Positions 1-9,612 of a DNA stretch of 64,000 nt are shown here, piece after piece. The translations under genes and the position numbers were made by a program. The notes under the pieces are model-generated. The model was not told where the DNA came from and searched no databases. It saw nothing but the letters and a program-made list of their open reading frames with translations. The DNA comes from Cornus controversa (lineage: Eukaryota > Streptophyta > Magnoliopsida > Cornales > Cornaceae). The number at the start of each line of letters is the position of its first letter. Position 1 is the stretch's first letter. The stretch is taken from NCBI GenBank assembly GCA_026545225.1, contig CM048845.1, positions 75,867,033 through 75,931,032 on the forward strand. Direction: 5' to 3'.

Positions 1-1043
1 ATGCAGAGTACCAAGTGTTTATCTTCACTCTTTTTTTTTTTCGTTCTTGTGACACATTAGATTCTTAGCGAGCTTCTGACGTGGATATTTAGATTTAAAT
101 ACAAGGCAAAGTGCAAAAAAATACATTTGATTCTTAGTGAGCCTCTGACAGATTATTGTCAGTCGTGTCTTACTTAAAAGTTAAATAAAATACCAAAAAT
201 ACCCTTTTCTAAATACTATAATGCCCCCTCAAATGTTAAGACCTTGTTTGACAAAATCACTCTCTCTCATTCTCTCAAGTTGTCTCTCTCTCTTTCTGGG
301 TATTTTTTCTACCAATTTTTTTCTCTCTTCAGATTCTCTCTCTAGATTCTCTCTTTACTGAGATTTTTTGCCCAATTTTTATTTTTACTTTTATCTCTTT
401 ACTATTTCTCCCTCTAATTTTTTTTTCTCTCTCTCTCTCTTTTATATCTCCTTCTATCACATTTTATCCATATGATTCACCAACTTGTATCAATGTCTAA
501 TTCAACAAGATTTGAAACATTGGATAAGGACACTGGAAGAGGTCCACTGAATTGATTGTGACCCATATTGAGAACTACCAAATTAAAAAGAGTGAATCCC
601 AAGTCTGATGAGGTCTAGTAACTTGTACCAACCCATTTTCTTAAGAAAATCCAACATGACTATGGACCCATTTGTCGGTAATGAGGGTTGTGAAATTGGG
701 TGTGCTTTGATTCTTTAACGAATGTCGAAGTGAATACATGGGAAAAGAAATGGATTGAGAATAGAAGTGCTTAAATTGTTTGAGAATTTTATTGATTAAA
801 ATACTTTTGGACCATGTGAATGCATTCATGAACAAGTTAATTAGTTTAGATTTTTCATGCATATGCTAGGAACTGGAGATGACTGAATGAGTTCAATGTG
901 GTCGTCGGGTAGAGAATAGTACTGAAAGTTAGAGAGATGAAACGAAAAATTGAAAAAAAAAAAAAAAAACTCTGCAACCATTAGTTCTGACCACCTGCCC
1001 TATTTTTATGTTTTCTAACCAAAAAAATTCTCATACCAACTGA
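1..1043. other. Intergenic DNA, no gene seen
   Basis: AT-rich DNA with pyrimidine-rich CT tracts (about 260-460) and a poly-A run near 953-969. Short open frames here look random in composition and match no family I know. The CT-rich stretch could be a leader or promoter of a gene outside the window, but nothing supports that directly. Confidence 0.5.
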
Positions 1044-1522
1044 GGTCATCCACAATGGCTTGGCTGTCAATCAAAAAGCATTGTTAGACTATAATGGCTT
1101 GATTAAAATTGTGAGTAAGGCCATTGCTTAGCTAAACGGTTGCTTTAATCTAGCCAACCGTTTAGCCAAGCAAATTATCTAAAAATAATTTTTTTCTTTC
1201 TTGTTCTTTCTTTGTGCGCATATATATTTTTATATATTCTTTGGTGTTTCTTTTACTTAAATTTCTATAACTTTTATTAGAAATTGAATTTTTTGATAAA
1301 ATCATTTACGTTAAAAAGAGAATTTCGAAAACTTCAATTAGAATATCATTTATTTTATGTTCTAACTTAATTTTAAAAAAATTAAAATATTATTATTTTT
1401 GACTAGCCAAAATTTAAAGTAGCTGTGTGAAGTCAAATTCTAAAAATTCTGACACGCCAATGTGGCCGGCTAGAATAGTAACGTGGCTGCAAATTCAAAG
1501 AAGCCATTATATATGGATGCCC
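1044..1522. mobile_element. MITE with short terminal inverted repeats
   Basis: The left end reads GGTCATCCACAATGGCTT. The reverse complement of the right end reads GGGCATCCATATATAATGG, an imperfect terminal inverted repeat. The 479-bp interior is AT-rich and non-coding. A TGA trinucleotide flanks both ends, which would fit the 3-bp target duplication of PIF/Harbinger elements, but three bases is weak evidence. An internal hairpin lies near 1120-1170 (AACGGTTGCTTTAATCTAGC followed by CAACCGTTTAGCC). Confidence 0.5.
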
Positions 1523-2230
1523 TGATATTATGATACATGTAGAGAGAGGAGAGAGAAACAATAGAAATCAACCATTCATGCTTGTTTGCAGTGGTCTGTT
1601 GTGGTGGTTGTTTGTAGTGGTCCTGTAGCTAATTTAGTAAATGGGTATTGTTGGGTCTTCTTCATAATATCAGTAAAGCAAAAAAAAAAATAATAATAAT
1701 AATAATCCCACTGTCACACAGATGACTGTGATTCACCCGGTACATCGAAAGTAGACAAATTCTTCTCAAGCAAAGCATGTAGCAGAAAATGATTGTCCAA
1801 CATTAGTGAATAAAACACATTTTTTTTTTTATGTGAGAAGTTGCGTTTGATTTTTACACACCCACTTTGTCTCCAAATCGAAGGTTGAACAAGTTATTCC
1901 AATCCTGGCTAGTTTGCATAAGATTTCAAATATAGAAAATTGTTATAGTTGGTAAACATTTAAACTGATTGAATATTTTCATTTTCCCCTATAATTTTTC
2001 TGTTGTGTTGGGTAAAAAAAGTATTATTGTACTAATCATGCATCTTTACTCTTGAGTATCTTGAAGGACAAGCATCTTACTCTCACACTAAACTAACTTC
2101 TTCATTTCAATGTCAATTTTTCATGTAAGTTATGCATGGAAATGCATACAGAATGTCAATATCAGAAATGTTAAAAATTAAACTTATTTTTTTAGAAAAA
2201 TTTACAACGGACGGTTTTATGAAACTAGAC

Positions 2231-2310
2231 ATTCTTTCTCACTCAGTTTCGTATTTCAAACTATTTAAACATTCTTTCTCACTCAGTTTCGTATTTCAAA
2301 CTATTTAAAC
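2231..2310. repeat. Exact 40-bp tandem duplication
   Basis: Two identical 40-bp units, 2231-2270 and 2271-2310, each starting ATTCTTTCTCACTCAG. Perfect identity in fast-evolving intergenic DNA implies a recent duplication or an assembly artefact. Confidence 0.9.
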
Positions 2311-2808
2311 ATTTTTTGTTGTGTAAACATATAAAACTGTTGTCTAATATTTTTTGAAGTGATTGTGATGCGAATATGCTTGGGGAATACATGTTATGAT
2401 GTTTAATGGGTCTTTTGTGAACCGCGTTTATTAGATAAAATTCAGTTGATTTATTTTATATACAACTTTCATATTCAAATTAAATGTTGAATTTTTGTGG
2501 AAAAATATATGGTCGACTTTTTTCTCAATAAAAAATAAATTCAGAGTGTTTAAAAAAAATTGCTTTGATACTTTTACTGATTTACAAAAAATAAAGCAAA
2601 CTTTGCCTTAGATGACTCAAATTTTGCATAAATGCTGTTGAATTCTGTGAAATTGAGCAAAAGATTTAAAAACCCAAATTTCTTTATTCAATGAAAATTC
2701 AAAAGGTTTGACAAATATAAATTTGAATGAACATCTTTGTAAAGTTACTCTTAAATATACTAACTTAGATTGGTTTCTGTATATGCTTAAAATTACAACT
2801 ACTCTACT

Positions 2809-2991
2809 GATGACACACTTCAAACACTATATACACTCAATTTTTTATGAACTCACAGTAGTAAGAACAAAAACTAGGTCTTGTATATAGGGAACTACTC
2901 TAATACAGATGACACATTTCAAACACTACACTCAATTTTTTATGAACTCACAATAGTAAGAACAAAAGCTAGGTCTTGTATATAAGGAACC
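2809..2991. repeat. Tandem duplication of about 95 bp
   Basis: Unit one begins GATGACACACTTCAAACAC at 2809 and unit two begins GATGACACATTTCAAACAC at 2908. Both contain TTTTTTATGAACTCACA and TAGGTCTTGTATATA in the same order. Unit two has a small deletion near its start and a few substitutions. Confidence 0.85.
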
Positions 2992-3317
2992 AATGTACAA
3001 TAGTATTTTTTCTCTCTTGTGTTTCAGAAAATAGCTCTTTTAATTGTTTTTCAGAATGTCCTCCTCTCTCTCTTCTTTCTTCCATTTATAGACCTCCGTT
3101 CTTCTTGTTGGGTTTGTTACTCTCTCGTTTCTCAGATATTTTTGGGCCTTATCTGCCATCATCATGGTGTCCCTTGGGCCTTTGTCCGGCCTTATCTTCG
3201 TGGAGTGTGAGGTGAACTGTGGTGATGATGGGCTTGCATGCCATTTATTTGTCGGGTCTTATCCTTGTGGAGCATGAGGTGGATTTGTCTGGTAGAAAAG
3301 AATTTTTGAAATGATTA

Positions 3318-3683
3318 TGTTACGTTTGGTACGCAACAATGGAATGGAATGGAATGCCAATATTACATTTTTTGATCAATTCCTTTATTTGGTAAGAAAA
3401 ATAAAAATGGGAATGACCATTCCGCGTCATTTCTTTGGAATGAAAAAGAATGAAAATTCATTTCACTACTCAACCTATGGAATGGTCATTCCATTCCCAA
3501 TAAACATTAAAAAAAAATTTAGTTACCAAAAATAATGTAATCATCATTCCATTCCTGCATCATTTCATGTTTGAAACCAAACAATAAAATAAGAATGATC
3601 ATTCCATTCCATTCTCATTCTCATTCAATTCTCACTTTAATGGAATGCTCACTCCATTCTATTGTTGCATATCAAACGTAGCA
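3318..3683. mobile_element. Palindromic MITE, TTA target site
   Basis: The left terminus is TGTTACGTTTGGTACGCAAC. The reverse complement of the right terminus is TGCTACGTTTGATATGCAAC. Both arms continue into GGAATGGAATG-type repeats, so the 366-bp element is largely palindromic. TTA flanks both ends (3315-3317 and 3684-3686). Three-base TTA targets with this TIR style are typical of Tourist/PIF-Harbinger MITEs. It has no coding capacity. Confidence 0.75.
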
Positions 3684-4554
3684 TTATATATTTATACAAT
3701 CAACTTGAATTTTCTTATGTTCAATCATTTAAAGCAAAAAAGATTACGTAGTTACTTGTATATTTATACAATTAACTTGAATTTTTGAAAAAATATATAT
3801 TAAATTTTGATAATTTAGTTTTATAATAATTCTAATAATACTAAAATATTAAATTTTGGTTTCTTTCTACCTACATGGTTTATGCAATTTCATCTAGCAA
3901 CTCGCATCTCTTATTTCGACTCCTATTAAAGTGGAATTAGGTAATCGACCTACTCTGAGAAATTATTAGCATTGCATCTCTCTCAATTTTTTTTCTTTCA
4001 AATTATTATTTTCTATTTGTTTATACATCTAATCACATAAACAAATATACAATAAAAAGCTTGCTTGGAAAAAAAATTAAAGAAGACAAATAATAAAAAA
4101 AAAGAAAAAGAAAAGATAAGCAATAATTAAATAGCAAAAAAAGACAAAAATTCATGGATAATAAATAGCATAGAGTATCTAATCACATGAACAAACATAC
4201 AAGAAAAAATCATACTTGGAGAAAAAATTAAACAAAATAAATAATAATAATAATAAACTCATATGATAGTTGATGTAAGTCAAGAGGAAATTGAATTGAA
4301 ATGCCTATTGATTAGAGTTGATGAGAGCCGAGAGGAATAATCATTTGTTGATAATAGCCTTGTTTATGTTTAGGAGTTTTAGAGTTTTGTTTAGATTATA
4401 ACTCTATTTTCTATTAAAAATAAATAAGTAATGTAGTGACACTAAAAAGGATTTTGTACAAATTATAACTCTATTTTTATAATTTAAAAATAAAAAGTGT
4501 ACTAAAATTAAAAAATTTCTTTGTACTTTTAATAGTAGTATATATATATATAAT
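3684..4554. other. AT-rich intergenic DNA
   Basis: No gene seen. There is a loose repeat of the phrase TTTATACAATCAACTTGAAT around 3692-3785, and a second diffuse repeat of TCTAATCACATAAACAAA around 4028 and 4179. The stretch ends in a TA microsatellite that abuts the rRNA fragment. Confidence 0.45.
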
Positions 4555-4926
4555 GCATTCCAAATCGGACGGTAAATTCCGTCTAAAGCTAACTAGGGGC
4601 GAGAGACCAATAGCAAATAAGTACCGCGAGGGAAAGATCTAAAGGACTTTGAAAATAGCGTCGAAGAGTGCTTGAAATTGTTGGGAGGGAAGTGGACGGG
4701 GCAGGTTATGCGCCCTAGTCGGATGTGGAACGGTGACGAACGAGTCTGTCAATCGACTCAGGACGCAAATACTTGCAGATTGCGATGGTGGCCAAAGCCC
4801 GGGCTGTCGATATGCCCACGGAAATGCCGTCGCCGTGATCGTGGTTGGCAGCATGCGCCGTCACGGCATGCCCAAGCACCAGCACGTTCCAGGCAACGGC
4901 CCGTCTTGAAACACGAACCAACGAGT
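4555..4926 (+). pseudogene. Decayed 25S rRNA gene fragment
   Basis: This GC-rich island contains phrases diagnostic of the 5' part of plant 25S rRNA in the right order: GGTAAATTCCGTC, GGCGAGAGACC, AAGTACCGCGAGGGAAAGAT, AGAGTGCTTGAAATTG, GGATGTGGAACGG, AGCCCGGGCTGTCGATATGC, GATCGTGGTTGGCAGC and CCGTCTTGAAACACG. Compared with the rRNA as I remember it, there are many substitutions and a deletion of roughly 20 bases before the last phrase, so this is a pseudogene and not a working unit. The flanking rRNA sequence is absent and TA microsatellites sit on both sides. Open frames inside it, in either orientation, are rRNA shadows. Confidence 0.9.
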
Positions 4927-6601
4927 TTATATATATATATATATATTCATTTCAACGTCTACTTTTTATATCCAAAAAGAAGTATTGCATGTCAAGAAAG
5001 TTACTGAGAAAATGCATACGGTGTGTCAACATCACGAAGATTGAGTTATTTTTGCTCATTTATTTGTGATTTCTCCGCTCCAACCTACATATATTATTTA
5101 ATTCTGCTTTCCTAGACCATTTATATATAATAAACAAATGTCAGCATATATACAATGATATGATTTACAATTTTACCATTTGTTCTTTGAGACATGGGAG
5201 GAAACTAATGCTACTGGTCAGAATCTAGGTTGTGGTGCGCAAAATTGAGAATAGGATATTTGTGTTCTTTTGTCTTCTTAGCGGGTCGCCCGGTTCGCGG
5301 GATAAATAAGTTTGTTGAGATCAGCTGTTTCGAATTTCTGTCTCTTTCCTTCCAATTAAGTTGTTGGACCTTGTTCATGGTTTTGATCTAAGGTTGTTTT
5401 TCACATGTTGTTATGTATCATGGAAGCCGATTGATTCTCTCTTGAGTCTAATGGGTTTTGTACAACTTTATATATTTACCACTCACCTAAATTTTTTTTG
5501 AAGTAGATGGCTTCTCTCTTTCCTTCCAATTAAGTTGTTGGCCTTGGTTTATGGTTTTGAGCTAAGGTTGTTTTTTAAATGTTGTTATGTATCATGGAAG
5601 GCGATGACTTCTCTCTTGGTTCTAATGGCATGGGTTTTGTAAAACTTTATATATATACCACTCACCTAAAAATATTTGACTGTAATAAAATATGGGTGTA
5701 ATATTGACAAGTTAAATCTCGCTCACATTATCTGTTTCAAATATTAAATTAGGATACAAATAGAGTAAATTTAGTGAAAAAAATTACTACCAAGTTCTAC
5801 TTTCTCAAAACAAACAAACAAATAACCAAATAGCTCATACAAATTTTTCTTTACACTGATCCGTTCTACTTTTATTTTATTTTTCATTTAAGTTCTAATC
5901 ACTAAAACTTTTATTTATACTCTTGCAAAATTAGATATAAAAGTTATTATCAAAATTTCATGTGTTTTTTACAAAATTAAGATATAAAATTCAAATAAAA
6001 AGTAAAGATAACATTTTATTGATTTTTTTAAATATTGATTTTTTATATATTAAAGTTGTAATTTCTATACAATATTTTTTAATTATATTTAAATTAAATT
6101 AATTATTATTGAAACGCATAAACAATATTCATCAATCAATTAAAACTTAAAGGATTCTATAAACTAAAATTATATTATATATCAAATTTTTAATTTATAG
6201 TTACAAAATTTTACTTCTATTTACTAAGGTATAAATGAAATATTTAATGATTTATAACTTAAATAAATAAATAAATTGAAAAGTAGGACTTATTAGTGCT
6301 AAAACAATTATAGGACTAGGACTTGATGGTAATTTTTTCAAGTTTCAATCCACACCCAATGCTTGTGACAATGGCGTTATAGGGTCATATATATATATAT
6401 ATATATATATGTTCTCATTCTAAATACTTTCAATATCAATTTCATCCATCTCATAAATGTCTACCAATTCCTAGAGTATCAAAATCTGTTTATCTGAATA
6501 TTCATTTAGGAAGTTAAGGTTAAACTTTTATATAATTTAGAGAATGCTTCAGAAAAACTTCGTATTTATGATGAAATTTTCTAAAATTTGAAAATTTTTA
6601 A
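4927..6601. other. AT-rich intergenic DNA
   Basis: No gene seen. The stretch holds the 174-bp-period duplication at 5341-5690 and a TA microsatellite near 6388-6410. Confidence 0.5.
5341..5690. repeat. Tandem duplication, period about 174 bp
   Basis: Units start at 5341 and 5515 with TCTCTTTCCTTCCAATTAAG. Both carry TGTTGTTATGTATCATGGAA, GGGTTTTGTA and ACCACTCACCTAAA in the same order and spacing. Identity is high but not perfect. No coding signal spans the units. Confidence 0.85.
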
Positions 6602-6990
6602 TGCTATGTTTGGTAGGAAAAAAGAAAATTGGATGGAAGAGAGAAAATGAGTGATAGATGAGACATCCTTAGAGAATAGATTGTATTATTCTCTTTTTTT
6701 TTTTGTTTGATTGGATAAAAGAGAAGAGAATGAGATATTACCTTATTTTATTGTTAGGAAAGAAGAAAAATTTTGTAATTTAATTCATGTATATTAGCCT
6801 TGCCTTTCTTTCTTTCTGTTTTTCGTCCAAATTTGGAAGGATGAAAATTTGTGAAAGAGAAAGGATGGCTCATCCATCTTCTTTTCTCTTCTCCTCTTAT
6901 ATCCTTTTTACCTAACAAAGAAAATTTGCTCTTTCCTTTCTATTTTCCCTCCATCCCCTGTTCCTTTCTTCCTTCCTACCATATAAATCA
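6602..6990. mobile_element. Tourist-like MITE (GTTTGGTAGG family)
   Basis: The left end is TGCTATGTTTGGTAGG and the reverse complement of the right end is TGATTTATATGGTAGG. TAA flanks both sides (6599-6601 and 6991-6993). The inner arms are purine-rich on the left (GGATGGAAGAGAG) and pyrimidine-rich on the right (CTCCATCCCC), giving a long imperfect palindrome. It belongs with the elements at 25664, 29749 and 61170. This copy is the most diverged at its right end. Confidence 0.6.
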
Positions 6991-7380
6991 TAAGAGTTAG
7001 TTGTAACTTGCAAGCCATTTTCCATAATTTTTTAATGCTAATGAAGCCACCTTTCCATAGCAGTGAAATTGAATTTACATGTCAAATTGAAACATATGTT
7101 CAGAAATTTTATTTTCCATATAATTTAGATCATTTTTGAATTTGTTTCAAGATATATAAAAAGATTGCATATCAAAAAAAATATATTTTTTAAAGTTACA
7201 GTGATGAGAACCAAACTGCTGACTGCATATAAATTGCTCAAATCCTATACACTCTAAACAAAAAAAGTTGTTACCTCTTGTTAGAAAATTGATTGATATA
7301 CCCCAAGATGATACAAACAATATATGAACAAAAAAAAAAAAAAAGCAATGTTCTTCTCACCTCATTTCTTGTCACCCTAG

Positions 7381-8070
7381 CTATGTCCATGGAATAGCAT
7401 CTTCATCTACACAAGATGCTTGCCTTGACACCGGTAGCGAACTAGCTGTCTTCCGGTGATAAGTTGAAATCCTATTTCCCTTTTCGTCGTAAATAATGGC
7501 GTCATCATCTTCCTCTGGGATTTTGCATCTCTCTCCTAAAATAATTGTTTTCTTCCATATGGAATCCTCATGCTTCGATTTTTTCTCTTTCTTCTTGTCA
7601 TTTTGAGACTGTTGTCTTGATCCCATCCCATTTCCTTGCATTCCCATGCTCAAGCTCATTCTCATGCTCAAACTCGTTGATAATTTGTCTCGTGCCACTA
7701 CTGGTGGTGCTGCTGATTTTGATCGGACATGGTACGAAGCTGAGCCTCTTAGCTCGCCTAGTGGTGGTGGCAATGCCTCATTTTGTGAGTGTGATCCACC
7801 CCTTGCATCCTCTAATTCTATTGCTTTCGTGTTTGGTGTCTCTATTGATGATGTTGTCGCCGTCGTCGTCGTTGTTGTCGGTTGTGATGTTGCTGCTGCT
7901 GCTGTTGCTGTTGCCTCAATTGTGGATGTGGGAGAATGTGACTTTTTACGTGATAGACCACACAGAGATGAAATAATAGCGATTGAAGCAGCAATGCAAG
8001 CAACAAGTAGTGATAATGATAATATTGGTTGGATTGACGAGTTCTCGCCGGTAAGAATTTTCCTTACCAT
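7381..8070 (-). CDS. Small plant membrane-anchored protein, function unknown
   Basis: This single exon encodes 229 aa. A short polar N-terminus is followed by one clear hydrophobic segment (about residues 16-40, leucine/alanine/isoleucine-rich). Next come a basic stop-transfer patch (RKK) and a Thr/Ala low-complexity tract (about 48-75), then a long polar region with a KKKEKKSKHED cluster (about 159-169). The C-terminal block at about 170-207 (WKKTIILGERCKIP, then an acidic run and IYDEKGNRISTYH) is the part I recognise as conserved in uncharacterised plant proteins. I do not know its role. The layout suggests a single-pass protein with a mostly cytosolic tail. The start is the first ATG, just before the hydrophobic segment, and the leader just upstream is CT-rich. 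Opposite-strand frames here are mirror images of the alanine and threonine codons. The gene looks intact; it is the name that is uncertain. Confidence 0.75.
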   Translation of the reverse strand: MVRKILTGENSSIQPILSLSLLVACIAASIAIISSLCGLSRKKSHSPTSTIEATATAAAATSQPTTTTTTATTSSIETPNTKAIELEDARGGSHSQNEALPPPLGELRGSASYHVRSKSAAPPVVARDKLSTSLSMRMSLSMGMQGNGMGSRQQSQNDKKKEKKSKHEDSIWKKTIILGERCKIPEEDDDAIIYDEKGNRISTYHRKTASSLPVSRQASCVDEDAIPWT

Positions 8071-9587
8071 GACTGAGAAAAAAGAGAAATGTGAGAACTT
8101 TCACTCACTCACTCTCTCTCCCCCCTTTTTCTTTCTTTCTTTCTTTAACTCACAATTTGAAGATCGAAGTGGGTACTCAAAATTTTGTTATGGTGTTTGT
8201 TGTGAAGGAAAATGTAAATTCAAAATGAAATGGTTGTAATCTGGTTTTCTTTGGATTCATTCAGCAACCGGAAAAGATTGCTTCAGTTGAGGATGAAATG
8301 CCCAAAGCAGAGGCTAAAGAGGCAGAGTGTTAGGAGTACTATTTTTGGTGAAAGCTTATATGTTGACCGTTATGTTAGTTACCTTTTTAGGGAATCCAAT
8401 GCCTATATGCATAATTAATACTTCTGTCCAAATATCATTGGGCCTGGGTTGAGAAATCTTTCTGAAAAAAATGGACTGGGCTTAAATGAGATTCACTTAA
8501 TGGGGGATATATTCAGGAATTCAACCCCAATCCGCAGGGCAACCCAATCATTTTTTTTTATTTATTTTAACATTGGGAAGAAAATCCAACATTCACTATT
8601 GTCCTCCAAGTACTTGGATTGTCTACCTTCTGCTTTGAAATGTAAAAAGTATTACTAAATTAGTGTCCTAGTGTAACTACCCGCTTGCCTGCACTAGTTC
8701 TTTACCTTCCTAAAAAACTATCACTAAATTAGTGCATCGGTGTAACGAACACGTGATCACGCAACCTCACGAACATGAGATTACGTAACTTTACTTTTGA
8801 TTGGATTTCGACTCTAATATAAGATATGATATTGTCCGTTTTGGACCTGAACCAGTATAATTTTTTATTCTTTAATTATTCCAAAAGATTTCATACCATT
8901 TGAAAATAGAACCGCACATTTAAATGCTTCACCTTTAACTAGTGGCTCGTCAATATAGTAGTCTGCCAATGTCTCTTGCATCTGCCCTCAAAGTCACCAC
9001 ACCTGGGTCATAGAGCAACCTACCTTATATTTCACTTGTTTTTATTAAAATTTCAAATAACACAATTGTCCTTAGAAAGCAATCTCACATTTCACAATTA
9101 TTTTTAAAAAAAAATTCTTTCACTCCATGTTTTTCCAGTAAGCATATCAATTTTTTATTAAAAAAATCAAAGAGTATAAAAGTGTAAAAGTGATGTGAGA
9201 TATCTCACATCACATGATCTTATTGAAAATAATCTCATAGATTTTTGTCAAAATGTTAAATAACAACAATGAATATATAAATCTACTAAATTGAACAAAA
9301 TCTGTGTATCAGAACACCCAATTGTTCTATGTTCTGTGTTCTGTGAAATGATATCTGCAATATTGTTAATAATCTCATTCCAAAACAAAAATATAAAAAT
9401 AATGATAGTTCTGGGCTCATGGTGGTATTTGACAACGTTACAGGTTCAGATAAGAATATTAGTTGACAACGCTGAAGAGACATATAAAAAAATTGGTAGG
9501 CTATATTGAACTTTTGAGGGGCAGTGGGTACATTGTGGAATTTCAGAAAGTGTGCTTCAGGGTTTATTTCAAATTTTGGAAAAGTTT
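8071..9587. other. Upstream and intergenic DNA
   Basis: About 100 bp of CT-rich DNA next to the 7.4-8.1 kb gene probably forms its promoter and leader. Beyond it I see only AT-rich DNA and short direct repeats such as CACTAAATTAGTG(C/T) near 8654 and 8722. No second gene is supported. Confidence 0.45.
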
Positions 9588-9612
9588 GGGGGGGGGGGGG
9601 GGGGGGGGGGGG
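9588..9612 (+). repeat. Poly-G tract of 25 bases
   Basis: An uninterrupted run of 25 G, followed by TTGGGG. Homopolymer G of this length is unusual in plant DNA and can form G-quadruplexes on the plus strand. It also encodes the polyglycine and polyproline in overlapping open frames, which are therefore not credible genes. Confidence 0.95.

Larger units (their letters stand above)
1523..3317. other. Intergenic DNA with two tandem duplications
   Basis: No gene is recognisable. The stretch contains the 40-bp duplication at 2231-2310 and the roughly 95-bp duplication at 2809-2991, which are listed separately. The open frame across 2976-3215 has no recognisable similarity and is probably chance. 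Confidence 0.5.

Noticed and set aside
2809..2991. Possible CRISPR-like or regulatory repeat arrays (here and at other two-copy repeats)
   Set aside because: These are simple two-copy tandem duplications without unique spacers, in a plant genome.
4639..5069. Open frames in both directions at the rRNA relic
   Set aside because: The DNA is a 25S rRNA fragment; the frames are arginine/proline-rich because of rRNA composition.
7545..8239. Long plus-strand open frames opposite the 7.4-8.1 kb gene
   Set aside because: They are made of valine/alanine/serine runs mirroring the Thr/Ala and Ser codons of the minus-strand gene, which has a clear membrane segment and a conserved C-terminal block.
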